Positions 9,654-18,071 of a DNA stretch of 64,000 bases are shown piece by piece. The notes below the pieces were generated by a model. That model was not told the origin of the DNA. It made no database searches and saw only the letters and a list, made by a program, of their open reading frames with translations. The stretch's first letter is position 1; each line of letters begins with the position of its first letter. Both the position numbers and the translations under genes were made by a program. This DNA is from Tateyamaria omphalii. GTDB taxonomy: Bacteria > Pseudomonadota > Alphaproteobacteria > Rhodobacterales > Rhodobacteraceae. The stretch spans positions 3,472,001-3,536,000 of the forward strand of contig NZ_CP019312.1 of the NCBI RefSeq assembly GCF_001969365.1, read 5' to 3'.

Positions 9654-11297
9654 TTACCCCAGCTTCACGTTGTCGATGCCCACGATCTTGTCATAGGCCC
9701 AATAGAGGACCAGCACCGCGGCCAGCAGGATGGTGCCAAGCGCAGCGGCCAGCCCCCAGTTCAGCGATGACGAGATATGGAAGGCGATCCGGTTCGAGAT
9801 GAAGACGCCTTTGGTGCCGCCCACAATCTCCGGCGTGATGTAGTAGCCGATGGACAGGATGAAGACCAGGATGCTGCCCGCGCCAATGCCCGGCACCGAT
9901 TGCGGAAAGTAGACGCGCCAAAAGGCGGTCCAGTTTGTCGCCCCAAGTGACTTTGCCGCCCGCAGATAGCTGGGCGGAATGGTCTGCATCACCGAATACA
10001 TTGGCAGGATCATAAAGGGCAGCAGGATATGCGTCATCGCCACGATGGTGCCGAACTGGTTGTTGATCATGATCAGCCGCCCGTCATCGGCGACAAGGCC
10101 GATCCAGACCAGCACATCGTTGATCACCCCCTGTTGTTGCAGCATGACCTTCCACGCCGAGGTCCGCACCAGGAGCGAGGTCCAGAACGGCAGCAGGACC
10201 AGGATCAGCAGGACGTTGGCTTGCCGCATCGGCAGGTTCGCCAGCAGCCACGCGATGGGATAGCCAAGCGCGATGCAGGAAAAGGTGATCAGAAGCGACA
10301 TCCAGATCGTCCGGCCGAACAGCGTCAGAAGGATCTGCTTTTCTTCGGGCTGCCAGGCGACGCCCTCGGGCGTTTTCTGTGCGTCAATGGCGTTGAGGAA
10401 ATAGCCGGGTGTATAGGTGCCCGAATGGGTCTGAATGGTTTGCCAGGGCTCAAGCGACGCCCAGTCTTCGTCCATGGCGCCGAATTCCTGGGCGAAATCG
10501 GGGATGGGCAGGTTGGCCCGCTGGGCCGTGCGCAACATGTCAGCCGCAGGTCCCGCATAACCAGACAGATCGGCGGCTCGCAGATCGGTGACAAGGGCAG
10601 GTGCCACCGACTCCCACGGATCACGTTCCGCCGGGTCGCGATTGTCCTGGGTCGCAACAAAAACAGCCCATGCCGTATATTCGCGCGCGGCCAGCGGAAG
10701 CAGGGCGGACACCTCTGCGTCCGGTGCAAAGTTGATGTCTGCCCCCGCCTCGTTGCCTGAGAGGCGCGCAACCCGTATGCGCTGATCAGCCAGCAGCGTG
10801 GTGTCGGACACGCCCCGGCTGTTGAACAACGCGTACCATGTTTCGCCTTCGTCCCACGCGTCATCAAGGTCTTCGAGCGGTTCATAAGATATGTCGGCCA
10901 CATCATCCATATTGCGCCCGGATTGGCGGAACAGGGACGACATGCCGGTGGTCTCGTAATTCAGGCGGGTGCCAAGGCGGGTATGCCGCTTGGCTTCGGC
11001 GGCGAGGAACATGTCGTAAAACATCGCCTCATACACAGGCGCGGGCGGCAGGTCGGTGCCTGTCGCATCCCAATCCGCCAGCGCCTCGACTGTGTAGGGA
11101 AGCGTGTTGGCGACAATATCGTTCTCGACCGAACGGAAGAGCATAGAGGCGATGGGAACGATGAAGGTGATCAGCACAAACAACAGCAGCGGCGCGATCA
11201 AACCCAACGCGCGCAGTTTCTGGCGACGCAGGGCGCGGGCCAGGCTGCGCTTCAGCGGCGTGCCGTCCGCGGCGATCATCGTGGTTGTGTCCGCCAT
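9654..11297 (-). CDS. PotB-like ABC permease with an extra ~220-residue periplasmic domain
   Basis: A 547-residue permease. Residues 28-55 form the first membrane helix; residues from about 318 hold the remaining helices and the coupling loop (PSYLRAAKSLGATNWTAFW). Between them lie about 260 residues of acidic, non-membrane sequence rich in Asp/Glu, Trp and Tyr, where a standard PotB has only a short loop; PotB proteins are near 285 residues in all. The topology of such permeases places this insert in the periplasm. It is 6 bp from the partner permease and 3 bp from the DUF1330 gene. Confidence 0.85.
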   Translation of the reverse strand: MADTTTMIAADGTPLKRSLARALRRQKLRALGLIAPLLLFVLITFIVPIASMLFRSVENDIVANTLPYTVEALADWDATGTDLPPAPVYEAMFYDMFLAAEAKRHTRLGTRLNYETTGMSSLFRQSGRNMDDVADISYEPLEDLDDAWDEGETWYALFNSRGVSDTTLLADQRIRVARLSGNEAGADINFAPDAEVSALLPLAAREYTAWAVFVATQDNRDPAERDPWESVAPALVTDLRAADLSGYAGPAADMLRTAQRANLPIPDFAQEFGAMDEDWASLEPWQTIQTHSGTYTPGYFLNAIDAQKTPEGVAWQPEEKQILLTLFGRTIWMSLLITFSCIALGYPIAWLLANLPMRQANVLLILVLLPFWTSLLVRTSAWKVMLQQQGVINDVLVWIGLVADDGRLIMINNQFGTIVAMTHILLPFMILPMYSVMQTIPPSYLRAAKSLGATNWTAFWRVYFPQSVPGIGAGSILVFILSIGYYITPEIVGGTKGVFISNRIAFHISSSLNWGLAAALGTILLAAVLVLYWAYDKIVGIDNVKLG

Positions 11298-11300
11298 CGC

Positions 11301-11588
11301 TCAGACCCCCTCGACAACCATGATCGTGCCGTCCGAGTTGGCCAGCCGGATTTTCATGTTTTCCTGGTATTCCGGGCTGTTGTAGCACGCCAGGGCATCT
11401 GCATAGCTCGGGAATTCAACAATGACGTGGCGCGGGTGCGACGTGCCTTCCAGCACTTCTGCCTGTCCGCCGCGCGCAAGGAACGTGCCGCCATATTTCG
11501 GGAAGATCTCGTTGTTGTTGGCGCCATACGCCTGGTAGGCGTCCGCGTCGTGGATCGTCACGTGGCCGATGATATAGCCCTTGCGCAT
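11301..11588 (-). CDS. DUF1330 family protein
   Basis: A 95-residue protein with the DUF1330 ferredoxin-like dimeric barrel pattern: an N-terminal KGYIIGHVTIHDADAYQAY, a central RGGQAEVLEG, and RHVIVEFPSYADALACYNSPEYQ. The ATG at 11588 fits the family start; sequence upstream is hairpin repeat. It lies between the binding-protein gene and the permeases of an ABC transporter operon. The family has no fixed reaction, so a role in metabolising the imported compound is inference. Confidence 0.85.
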   Translation of the reverse strand: MRKGYIIGHVTIHDADAYQAYGANNNEIFPKYGGTFLARGGQAEVLEGTSHPRHVIVEFPSYADALACYNSPEYQENMKIRLANSDGTIMVVEGV

Positions 11589-11610
11589 GGTCTTCCCCCG
11601 GTGGTGGAGC

Positions 11611-11633
11611 AAGGCGGGGGACACCCCCGCCTT
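11611..11633. repeat. Dispersed palindrome family 2, copy A (inverted)
   Basis: AAGGCGGGGG-ACA-CCCCCGCCTT, a perfect 10-bp stem, followed by ACGATTG. Read on the other strand it matches the copy at 54611, including the CAATCGTAAGGCGG lead-in. It lies between the binding-protein stop and the DUF1330 start, where it could dampen transcription into the permease genes. Confidence 0.6.
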
Positions 11634-11651
11634 ACGATTGATGTGCAGTAA

Positions 11652-11670
11652 GGCGGACGCGTCGTCCGCC
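11652..11670. repeat. Dispersed palindrome family 2, copy B
   Basis: GGCGGACG-CGT-CGTCCGCC, a perfect 8-bp stem preceded by AGTAA. It is almost identical to copy C at 54611-54629 and lies head-to-head with copy A, 18 bp away. Confidence 0.6.
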
Positions 11671-11680
11671 CAACCGGGGC

Positions 11681-12790
11681 TTATTGCGCCAGCCACGCCT
11701 GGAATTTGGCGTCGATGTCGTCGCGGTAGTCCGCCCAGAACTCGTAGTTATAAAGGAACGTGTTCTGTGCGTTGTCGGGATCGGTCGGCATGTGTGGCGC
11801 CATGTCGATGCCCAGCGTCGCGTGCTGACCGACCAGCGGTGCGGACGACGCACGCGCCGGACCGTAGCTGATGTACTTGGCTTGATCCGCCAGACGTTGC
11901 GTGTCGGTCGCGAACTTGATGAAGTCACGCGCACGCGCTTCCCGCTCGGGGCTCAGGCCGGTGGGGATGATCCAACCGTCAAGGTCGAACACCTGCGCGT
12001 CCCAAAGCATACCGATGGGTTGGTCCTGCTCTTCGATGGCCGCAAACAGACGACCGTTATAGGTCGAGCCCATGATGACCTCGCCATCGGCCAGCAGTTG
12101 CGGCGTGTCAGCACCGGCAGACCACCAGATCACGTCGTCCTTGATGGTGGCCAGCTTGTCCAGCGCCTGTTGCTGACCTTCGTCGGTCGCCAGCACGTCA
12201 TACACGTCGTCCTTGGCCACGCCGTCACACAGCAGCGCCCATTCCATGTTGTTGATCGGGCGCTTTTCCAGCGACCGCTTGCCGGGATAGGTTTCGGTGT
12301 CGAAGACGGCGCAGACTTCCGTGGGTGGTGTGTCACCCACCAGGTCGGTGCGGTAGCCGAACGTGGTCGAATACACGATCTGTGGGATAAAGCAGTCGGA
12401 GACCAGCAGGTCGCCAAAGTCGTCCGACGCGGATGTGCCATCGGGGGCTGCGGCCAGATCTTCGTCCGGGTCAATCTCCAGCGCGAGGCCCTCGTCGCAC
12501 AGGCGGATCGCATCCGCCGCCACGACGTCAACCACGTCCCAGGTGACGCTGCCCGCTTCGTTCATGGCGCGCAGTTTGGCCACGGCTTCAGCCGAGCTTT
12601 CGTCCCAAACGGCGGTCACGCCGTCGTTCATCTCCAGATAGGGCTCGACATAAGCCTTCTGCTGGCTGTTCTGATACGCGCCGCCCCAGCTGACGAGGGT
12701 CATGTCGCTGGCCATATGGCCGTCTGCGAATGCCGTACCGGATGCCAGCGTCAGTGCTGTCGTGGCAAGTAGGGTCTTGGTGAGTTTCAT
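11681..12790 (-). CDS. Extracellular solute-binding protein of a PotD-like ABC transporter
   Basis: A 369-residue periplasmic binding protein. A signal peptide (about 1-22, ending G-T-A-F-A) is followed by MTLVSWGGAYQNSQQKAYVEPYLE, typical of the polyamine/opine cluster of binding proteins, and a C-terminal YNYEFWADYRDDIDAKFQAWL. GGGAGTAAG lies just before the ATG. It delivers substrate to the permeases encoded downstream; two GC hairpins after its stop may keep its mRNA level above that of the permeases. Exact ligand unknown. Confidence 0.88.
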   Translation of the reverse strand: MKLTKTLLATTALTLASGTAFADGHMASDMTLVSWGGAYQNSQQKAYVEPYLEMNDGVTAVWDESSAEAVAKLRAMNEAGSVTWDVVDVVAADAIRLCDEGLALEIDPDEDLAAAPDGTSASDDFGDLLVSDCFIPQIVYSTTFGYRTDLVGDTPPTEVCAVFDTETYPGKRSLEKRPINNMEWALLCDGVAKDDVYDVLATDEGQQQALDKLATIKDDVIWWSAGADTPQLLADGEVIMGSTYNGRLFAAIEEQDQPIGMLWDAQVFDLDGWIIPTGLSPEREARARDFIKFATDTQRLADQAKYISYGPARASSAPLVGQHATLGIDMAPHMPTDPDNAQNTFLYNYEFWADYRDDIDAKFQAWLAQ

Positions 12791-12871
12791 GAACTTACTC
12801 CCGTTGTAAACGCCCGTTTGATCTGTGCGAAGGCCGGACCACGGGCGCAGCCCAAGCCTTCTTCCTTTTGC

Positions 12872-13972
12872 TCAGGCGTCAAGCGCCCGGCAATCCTGTG
12901 GCAACCACCCGATCTCGATCTGGGTGCCCGGTGTCAGGCGGACCTGATCGGGGGCGTTGCGTGTCTTGATGACGAAATCGTCGTTTCCGGCGACCCGCAG
13001 GCGCGTGCGAAAGATGTCGCCCATATAGACAAATTCCAGCACCTCGGCCTTGAGCGTATGGACATCCGGTTGCAGGCGGTCCTTGTTCATCTCGACCCGT
13101 TCGGGGCGGATGGACACGCGCGTTTTCTGGCCGACCTCGGTCACGTTCACCGGCTTGGCGTCGATGATGTCACCATTGTCCAGCGTCACCTCGCACCGGT
13201 CGCCGTTGATCTTGCTGACGGTGCCCATGAGCGTGTTGTTTTCCCCAATGAACTGCGCCACGAAACTGTTGTGCGGCTCTTCATACAGCTCATCCGGCGG
13301 CGCCAGTTGCTGGATGCGCCCATCGTCGAACACCGCCACGCGGTCCGACATGGTCAACGCCTCTGTCTGGTCGTGGGTCACATAGACGGTCGTGATCCCC
13401 AGATCGTGGGCCAGGCGCGTGATCTCGAATTGCAGCGTCTCGCGCAACTGCTTGTCCAGCGCGCCCAGCGGTTCGTCCATCAGCACAAGTTCAGGTTCGA
13501 ACACCAGCGCACGGGCCAGCGCGATGCGCTGTTGCTGCCCGCCTGACAGTTGCGCCGGCCGCCGCCCGGCAAAGTCCTGCATCTGCACCATGCCAAGCGC
13601 GCGCATGACCTTTTTCTCGCGCTCTGACTTGCCGATCTTGCGGACCTCAAGCGGGAAGCTCAGGTTTTCGGCGACCGTCATGTGCGGAAAAAGCGCGTAA
13701 TTCTGAAACACCATCCCAATACCACGCTTATGCGGTGGGATATTGTTGATCGGGCGGCCATCCAGCTTGATTTCGCCATGGGTCGCCGTCTCGAACCCTG
13801 CGAGCATCATCAGGCACGTCGTCTTGCCGGACCCCGACGGCCCGAGCATCGTCAGGAACTCGCCCTTCGGCATCGAGAGGTTGAGGTCTTTGACGACGAG
13901 GATCTCGCCGTCATAACTCTTCTGCACGCGTTCGAATTCGACGAACGCCTGGTCAGTCGCAGTGTCGGCCAA
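12872..13972 (-). CDS. PotA-like ABC transporter ATP-binding protein
   Basis: Energises the PotABCD-like importer. Walker A is GPSGSGKTT, the Q-loop region VFQNYALFPHMT, the signature LSGGQQQR, Walker B LVLMDEPLGALD and the switch His is in VTHDQTEA; a TOBE domain occupies the last ~100 residues. I place the start at a TTG (13972) preceded by GGGGAGCC, giving 366 residues beginning ADTATDQAFVEF; an ATG at 14053 would add 27 unlikely residues. It is the first gene of the leftward operon and diverges from the DoeA-like gene. Confidence 0.9.
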   Translation of the reverse strand: MADTATDQAFVEFERVQKSYDGEILVVKDLNLSMPKGEFLTMLGPSGSGKTTCLMMLAGFETATHGEIKLDGRPINNIPPHKRGIGMVFQNYALFPHMTVAENLSFPLEVRKIGKSEREKKVMRALGMVQMQDFAGRRPAQLSGGQQQRIALARALVFEPELVLMDEPLGALDKQLRETLQFEITRLAHDLGITTVYVTHDQTEALTMSDRVAVFDDGRIQQLAPPDELYEEPHNSFVAQFIGENNTLMGTVSKINGDRCEVTLDNGDIIDAKPVNVTEVGQKTRVSIRPERVEMNKDRLQPDVHTLKAEVLEFVYMGDIFRTRLRVAGNDDFVIKTRNAPDQVRLTPGTQIEIGWLPQDCRALDA

Positions 13973-14162
13973 ACTTGGCTCCCCGTTCTTGTGGCGGTCT
14001 GGTGCCGCCGCTTTGCGCAAACTAAACCGAGGCTGCCAGCGCATTGCAACCAACTATGACACAAAAGGCGCTTTGGTGGCCCAATCCGGTCGGATTCACT
14101 GCACAGTTGCGCGTTTTCGGGCATTGTTCCTGCACTATTGGAACGATGGGATGCTGAGAATC

Positions 14163-15314
14163 ATGGCGCACGCCTTTGAAATTGCAGAATATCACACCCG
14201 CTTGGCGCGGGTGCGGGCCGCAATGTCCAGCGCAAGCCTGGATTGCCTGCTGATCACGGACCCGTCGAACATGGGGTGGCTGACCGGATATGATGGCTGG
14301 TCCTTTTATGTGCATCAGGCCGTGATCGTGACGCTTCAGGACGATCCCGTGTGGTGGGGCCGGTTGCAGGATGTGGCCGGTGCGCGGCGGACCACCTGGA
14401 TGGGGGACGCGTGCTCCGTCGGGTATGCGGAGCACTGCATCCAAACACCCGCGCGCCACCCGATGGAGGACCTGGCCACACGTCTGTCTGGCCGTGTCGG
14501 GGTCGAGATGGACAATTACTATTACTCAGCCAAAGCGCACGCCGTGTTGGGTGACGCCGGGCTGGAGCTTGCGGACGCGACATCGCTCGTGAATTGGTGC
14601 CGGGCTGTGAAATCAGAGGCCGAGATCGGTTTCATGCGCAAGGCTGCGCGTATTTCAGAGGCGGTGATCGGCGGCATGGCAGAGCGGATCGCGCCGGGTG
14701 TGCCAAAGAACGAGGTGGTCGCCGACGCCTACCGCGATGCCATTCGGGGCGTGGATGGCGACTGGGGCGATTACCCGGCCATCGTGCCCCTTGTCCCATC
14801 GGGCGCCGATGCCGCGGCCCCGCATTTGACATGGAACGGCGATGGGTTTCGTTCGGGTGAAGCGACCACGCTGGAGATCGCGGGATGCTATCGCCGCTAC
14901 CACGCCCCTTTGTGCCGGTCGGTGTTTTTGGGTGATCCGCCGGATGACATGAAACGCGCCGAAGCCGCCGTGATCGAAGGGCTGGAGGCTGGAATTGACG
15001 CCGCGCGGGCGGGCCATCAGGCGCGCGACGTGGCCGCAGCCCTGAACACCGCGCTGAAGAAGGTCGGGATCGAACGGACGGCCCGGTGCGGCTATCCCAT
15101 CGGTCTGAGCTATCCACCGGACTGGGGCGAACGCACCATATCCTTCCGCGCTGACGATCACACGGTGCTTGAGCCGAACATGACGTTTCACTTCATGCCG
15201 GGTCTGTGGATGGAGGGTTGGGGCCTTGCCATCACCGAAAGCATCCGGATCACCGAGGATGGCCCGGCCGAGTGTTTCTGTTCGGTTCCGCGGCACATGG
15301 TTGTCAAACCGTAG
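14163..15314 (+). CDS. doeA: Ectoine hydrolase-like M24 (pita-bread) protein, DoeA/EutD type
   Basis: A 383-residue cytoplasmic protein that closely resembles DoeA, which opens the ectoine ring to N-acetyl-diaminobutyrate. Recognised stretches: DPSNMGWLTGYDGWSFYVHQ, VGVEMDNYYYSAKAH, GDYPAIVPLVPSGADAAAPH and GYPIGLSYPPDWGERT. Metal ligands of M24 aminopeptidases appear replaced (EIAGCYRRYHAPLCRS), as in creatinase-type, metal-independent members. No doeB, ectoine transaminase or regulator is adjacent; the neighbour is a divergent polyamine-type importer, so another amidine or cyclic compound is possible. An alternative start is ATG at 14151. Confidence 0.75.
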   Translation: MAHAFEIAEYHTRLARVRAAMSSASLDCLLITDPSNMGWLTGYDGWSFYVHQAVIVTLQDDPVWWGRLQDVAGARRTTWMGDACSVGYAEHCIQTPARHPMEDLATRLSGRVGVEMDNYYYSAKAHAVLGDAGLELADATSLVNWCRAVKSEAEIGFMRKAARISEAVIGGMAERIAPGVPKNEVVADAYRDAIRGVDGDWGDYPAIVPLVPSGADAAAPHLTWNGDGFRSGEATTLEIAGCYRRYHAPLCRSVFLGDPPDDMKRAEAAVIEGLEAGIDAARAGHQARDVAAALNTALKKVGIERTARCGYPIGLSYPPDWGERTISFRADDHTVLEPNMTFHFMPGLWMEGWGLAITESIRITEDGPAECFCSVPRHMVVKP

Positions 15315-15370
15315 AGGGGGCGCTGCCCCCGCCCGTTCCGGGCCCCCCGTGGTATTTTCAGTCAGAAGAA
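15315..15370. repeat. GC-hairpin intergenic repeat, copy 2
   Basis: GGGGGC-GCT-GCCCCC (15316-15330), then a GC-rich spacer, TATTTTCA and AGAAGAA: the same layout as 8709-8758. It lies between the convergent doeA-like and aminotransferase genes and probably ends both transcripts. Confidence 0.65.
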
Positions 15371-15380
15371 ACCATGCCGT

Positions 15381-16778
15381 TCAGGCAGCAGGTTTGAGCA
15401 TGTCCCCGTCTTTCAACTGGACATAGCATTCATCCAGTGCAGTTCGCGCACGGCGCCCGATTTCTGCAATCTCGTCCGGTGTGATGATCAGTGGCGGCGA
15501 GATCACCATGCGATCATAGACGTGGCGCATCACCAGATTGTTGGCAAAACACCGTTCGCGGCACATGAACCCGGCGGTGCCCGCATCCATCGCGAACTTT
15601 GCCCGGCTGTCCTTGTGTGGGGTGAGGGCGAGCGAGCCCATCATGCCGGTGATCGTCGTCTCACCCACCAGCGGGTGATCGGCCAACCCGTGCCACATTT
15701 CGTGGAGGGCGGGCATCGCGACGTCGCGGACATGGTCCAGCACGTTCTCCTCTTCGAGGATGCGCAGGTTTTCCAGAGCGACGGCCGCCGCGACCGGATG
15801 GCCGGAATAGGTGTAGCCGTGGTTGAACTCGCCCGAGCCGATGACCTCGGCCACCTCGTCACAGACGATGGAGCCGCCGATGGGCTGGTAGCCGGAGCTG
15901 AGCCCCTTGGCGATGGTCATGATATGCGGTTTGATCCCGAGGGTTTGCGAGCCGAACCAGTTGCCGGTGCGGCCAAAGCCACAGATCACCTCGTCCGCGA
16001 TCAGCAGGATGTCATACTTGTCGCAGATACGCTGGATTTCCGGCCAATAGGTTTCGGGTGGTATGATCACACCGCCTGCGCCCTGGATGGGTTCGGCGAT
16101 GAAGGCGGCGACCTTGTCTTCGCCATGTTCGAGAATTGCAACCTCAAGTTGTTTCGCGCGCGAAACACCGAACTCTTCGCGGCTCATGCTGCCGCCTTCG
16201 GCCCACCAGTTTGGCTGGTCGATATGGACGATGCCCGGGATCGGCAGGCCGCCTTGTGCGTGCATCGCTGTCATGCCGCCAAGCGAGCCGGACCCGACGG
16301 ACGAGCCGTGATAGGCGTTCTTGCGGCTGATCACGATGTGCTTGTCTGGCTTGCCCTTGATCGCCCAATAGGTGCGGACCATGCGCAGGTTGGTGTCGTT
16401 CGCCTCTGACCCCGATCCGGCAAAGAAGACGTGGTTCAGATCACCGGGCGCCAGTTCGGCGATCTTTTGGGTAAGTGCGATGGCGGGCACGTGGGTCGTC
16501 TGGAAAAAAGTATTGTAATAGGGCAGCTCGCGCATCTGGCGCGCAGCAACATCTGCCAACTCGCCCCGCCCATAGCCGATGTTCACGCACCACAGGCCCG
16601 CCATCCCGTCAAGGATTTCGTTGCCTTCGCTGTCGTGCAGAAAGACGCCATTGGCCCGTGTGATCACCCGCGCGCCCTTGGCCGCCAGTTCGCCGCCCGC
16701 CGTGAAGGGGTGCATGTGGTGCGCGGCGTCCAGTGCTTGCAACTCGGACGTGGGCAGATGGTTGGTGATGGCGGGCAT
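15381..16778 (-). CDS. Class III aminotransferase, putrescine/polyamine:pyruvate type (SpuC-like)
   Basis: A 465-residue PLP enzyme that moves an amino group from a diamine or omega-amino acid to pyruvate. Motifs: MAGLWCVNIGYGR, the cofactor-binding FFAGSGSEANDTNLRM, LIADEVICGFGRTG with the PLP-contacting Asp, and the Schiff-base Lys in TIAKGLSSGYQPIG. The ATG at 16778 begins PAITNHLPTSELQ as in SpuC-like enzymes. It is divergent from a putrescine-type importer and oxidase operon, which supports putrescine or a related amine as donor. Confidence 0.85.
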   Translation of the reverse strand: MPAITNHLPTSELQALDAAHHMHPFTAGGELAAKGARVITRANGVFLHDSEGNEILDGMAGLWCVNIGYGRGELADVAARQMRELPYYNTFFQTTHVPAIALTQKIAELAPGDLNHVFFAGSGSEANDTNLRMVRTYWAIKGKPDKHIVISRKNAYHGSSVGSGSLGGMTAMHAQGGLPIPGIVHIDQPNWWAEGGSMSREEFGVSRAKQLEVAILEHGEDKVAAFIAEPIQGAGGVIIPPETYWPEIQRICDKYDILLIADEVICGFGRTGNWFGSQTLGIKPHIMTIAKGLSSGYQPIGGSIVCDEVAEVIGSGEFNHGYTYSGHPVAAAVALENLRILEEENVLDHVRDVAMPALHEMWHGLADHPLVGETTITGMMGSLALTPHKDSRAKFAMDAGTAGFMCRERCFANNLVMRHVYDRMVISPPLIITPDEIAEIGRRARTALDECYVQLKDGDMLKPAA

Positions 16779-16928
16779 GAACACCTCGGGGTTTGCGTGA
16801 CGTGCCGAGAATATGGGCAACGGTGCAGCCGTCAATGCGGCATGTGCAATCCCGCTGGACGCATGCGACAAAACTTGTTTTCATGCACGCTGACCCGGGC
16901 ACACCGGGCGTGATACGGGGAGTTTATC

Positions 16929-18011
16929 ATGAAAACGACTATGCTGAGCACGGTCGCAGCCCTTGCCCTTGGGGGTGCTGCGGTTGCGGACGATGTGCGT
17001 GTCTACAACTGGTCCGACTATATCGACGAAGAGTTGCTGACCAAGTTCGAGGAAGAGACAGGTCTGAACCTGATCTACGACGTCTTCGACAGCAACGAGG
17101 TGCTGGAAACCAAGATGCTCGCCGGGTCGTCCGGCTATGACATCGTGGTGCCGTCGGGCACCTTCCTGCAGCGCCAGATTTCCGCCGGGGCATTTCAGAA
17201 GCTGGACATGTCCCAACTGCCGAACGCCGAAAACCTGTGGGACGTGGTCGAAGCGCGCACGGCGCAATACGATCCCGACAACGCCTATTCCATCAACTAC
17301 ATGTGGGGCACCACGGGCATCGGTGTGAATGTCGGCAAGGTGCAGGAGATTTTGGGCGAAGACGCGCCGCTGGGTTCGCTCGATCTGATCTTCAAACCCG
17401 AGAACATGGAGAAGTTGCAGGCCTGTGGTGTGCACTTCCTGGACGCTCCAACAGAGATGATCCCGGCGGCCCTGCAATACATTGGTGAAGACCCCGACAG
17501 CCACGATCCGGAGGTGCTGGCCATGGCCGAGCCGATCCTGATGGGCGTGCGGCCCTATGTGCAGAAGTTCCACAACTCGGAATACATCAACGCGCTGGCC
17601 AATGGTGACATCTGCGTGGCCTTTGGGTGGTCCGGTGACATCCTGCAGGCCCGCGACCGCGCGGCAGAGGCCGAGAATGGCGTCGAGGTTGCGTATAATG
17701 CACCGTCCGAAGGGGCGCTGATGTGGTTCGACCAAATGGCGATTCCCGCCGATGCACCGAACCCCGAAGGCGCGCATGTGTTCCTGAACTTCATCATGGA
17801 CGCGCAGAATATGGCGCAGGCGTCGAACTACGTGTACTACGCCAACGGAAACGCCGCGTCGAAGGAGTTCCTGGTCGAGGATGTGATTGGTGATCCGGCC
17901 ATCTACCCGGACGAGGCGACACTGGAAAACCTTTATACCACAACACCGTACCCGGCCCGCGTGCAGCGGACGGTCACGCGGATGTGGACCAAGATCAAGT
18001 CGGGCACCTGA
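16929..18011 (+). CDS. potF: Putrescine-type periplasmic binding protein (PotF-like)
   Basis: A 360-residue exported protein with a signal peptide ending near residue 20 and a mature start DDVRVYNWSDYIDEELL, the hallmark of PotF/SpuD proteins. Further PotF-like segments are YDIVVPSGTFLQRQI, YMWGTTGIGVNVGKV and FGWSGDILQARDRA. GGGGAG precedes the ATG. First gene of the potFGHI-like operon; a strong hairpin follows its stop. PotF binds putrescine; binding of another polyamine is possible. Confidence 0.88.
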   Translation: MKTTMLSTVAALALGGAAVADDVRVYNWSDYIDEELLTKFEEETGLNLIYDVFDSNEVLETKMLAGSSGYDIVVPSGTFLQRQISAGAFQKLDMSQLPNAENLWDVVEARTAQYDPDNAYSINYMWGTTGIGVNVGKVQEILGEDAPLGSLDLIFKPENMEKLQACGVHFLDAPTEMIPAALQYIGEDPDSHDPEVLAMAEPILMGVRPYVQKFHNSEYINALANGDICVAFGWSGDILQARDRAAEAENGVEVAYNAPSEGALMWFDQMAIPADAPNPEGAHVFLNFIMDAQNMAQASNYVYYANGNAASKEFLVEDVIGDPAIYPDEATLENLYTTTPYPARVQRTVTRMWTKIKSGT

Positions 18012-18023
18012 GCCTGATCTTCG

Positions 18024-18048
18024 GGCGCGGGGGTCACCCTCGCGCCCT
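18024..18048 (+). terminator. Intercistronic hairpin after potF
   Basis: GGGCGCGGGGG-TCA-CCCTCGCGCCC forms an 11-bp stem with one G-U pair, then TTATTCCTTT. It stands between the binding-protein and ATPase genes, where such hairpins usually raise the binding-protein share by partial termination or 3'-end protection. Confidence 0.65.
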
Positions 18049-18071
18049 TATTCCTTTGAACGGATTCCCCT

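Noticed and set aside
14053..14053. ATG start for the PotA-like ATPase
   Set aside because: It would add 27 residues (MVAMRWQPRF...) not expected in the family; the TTG at 13972 has GGGGAG upstream. It remains an alternative.
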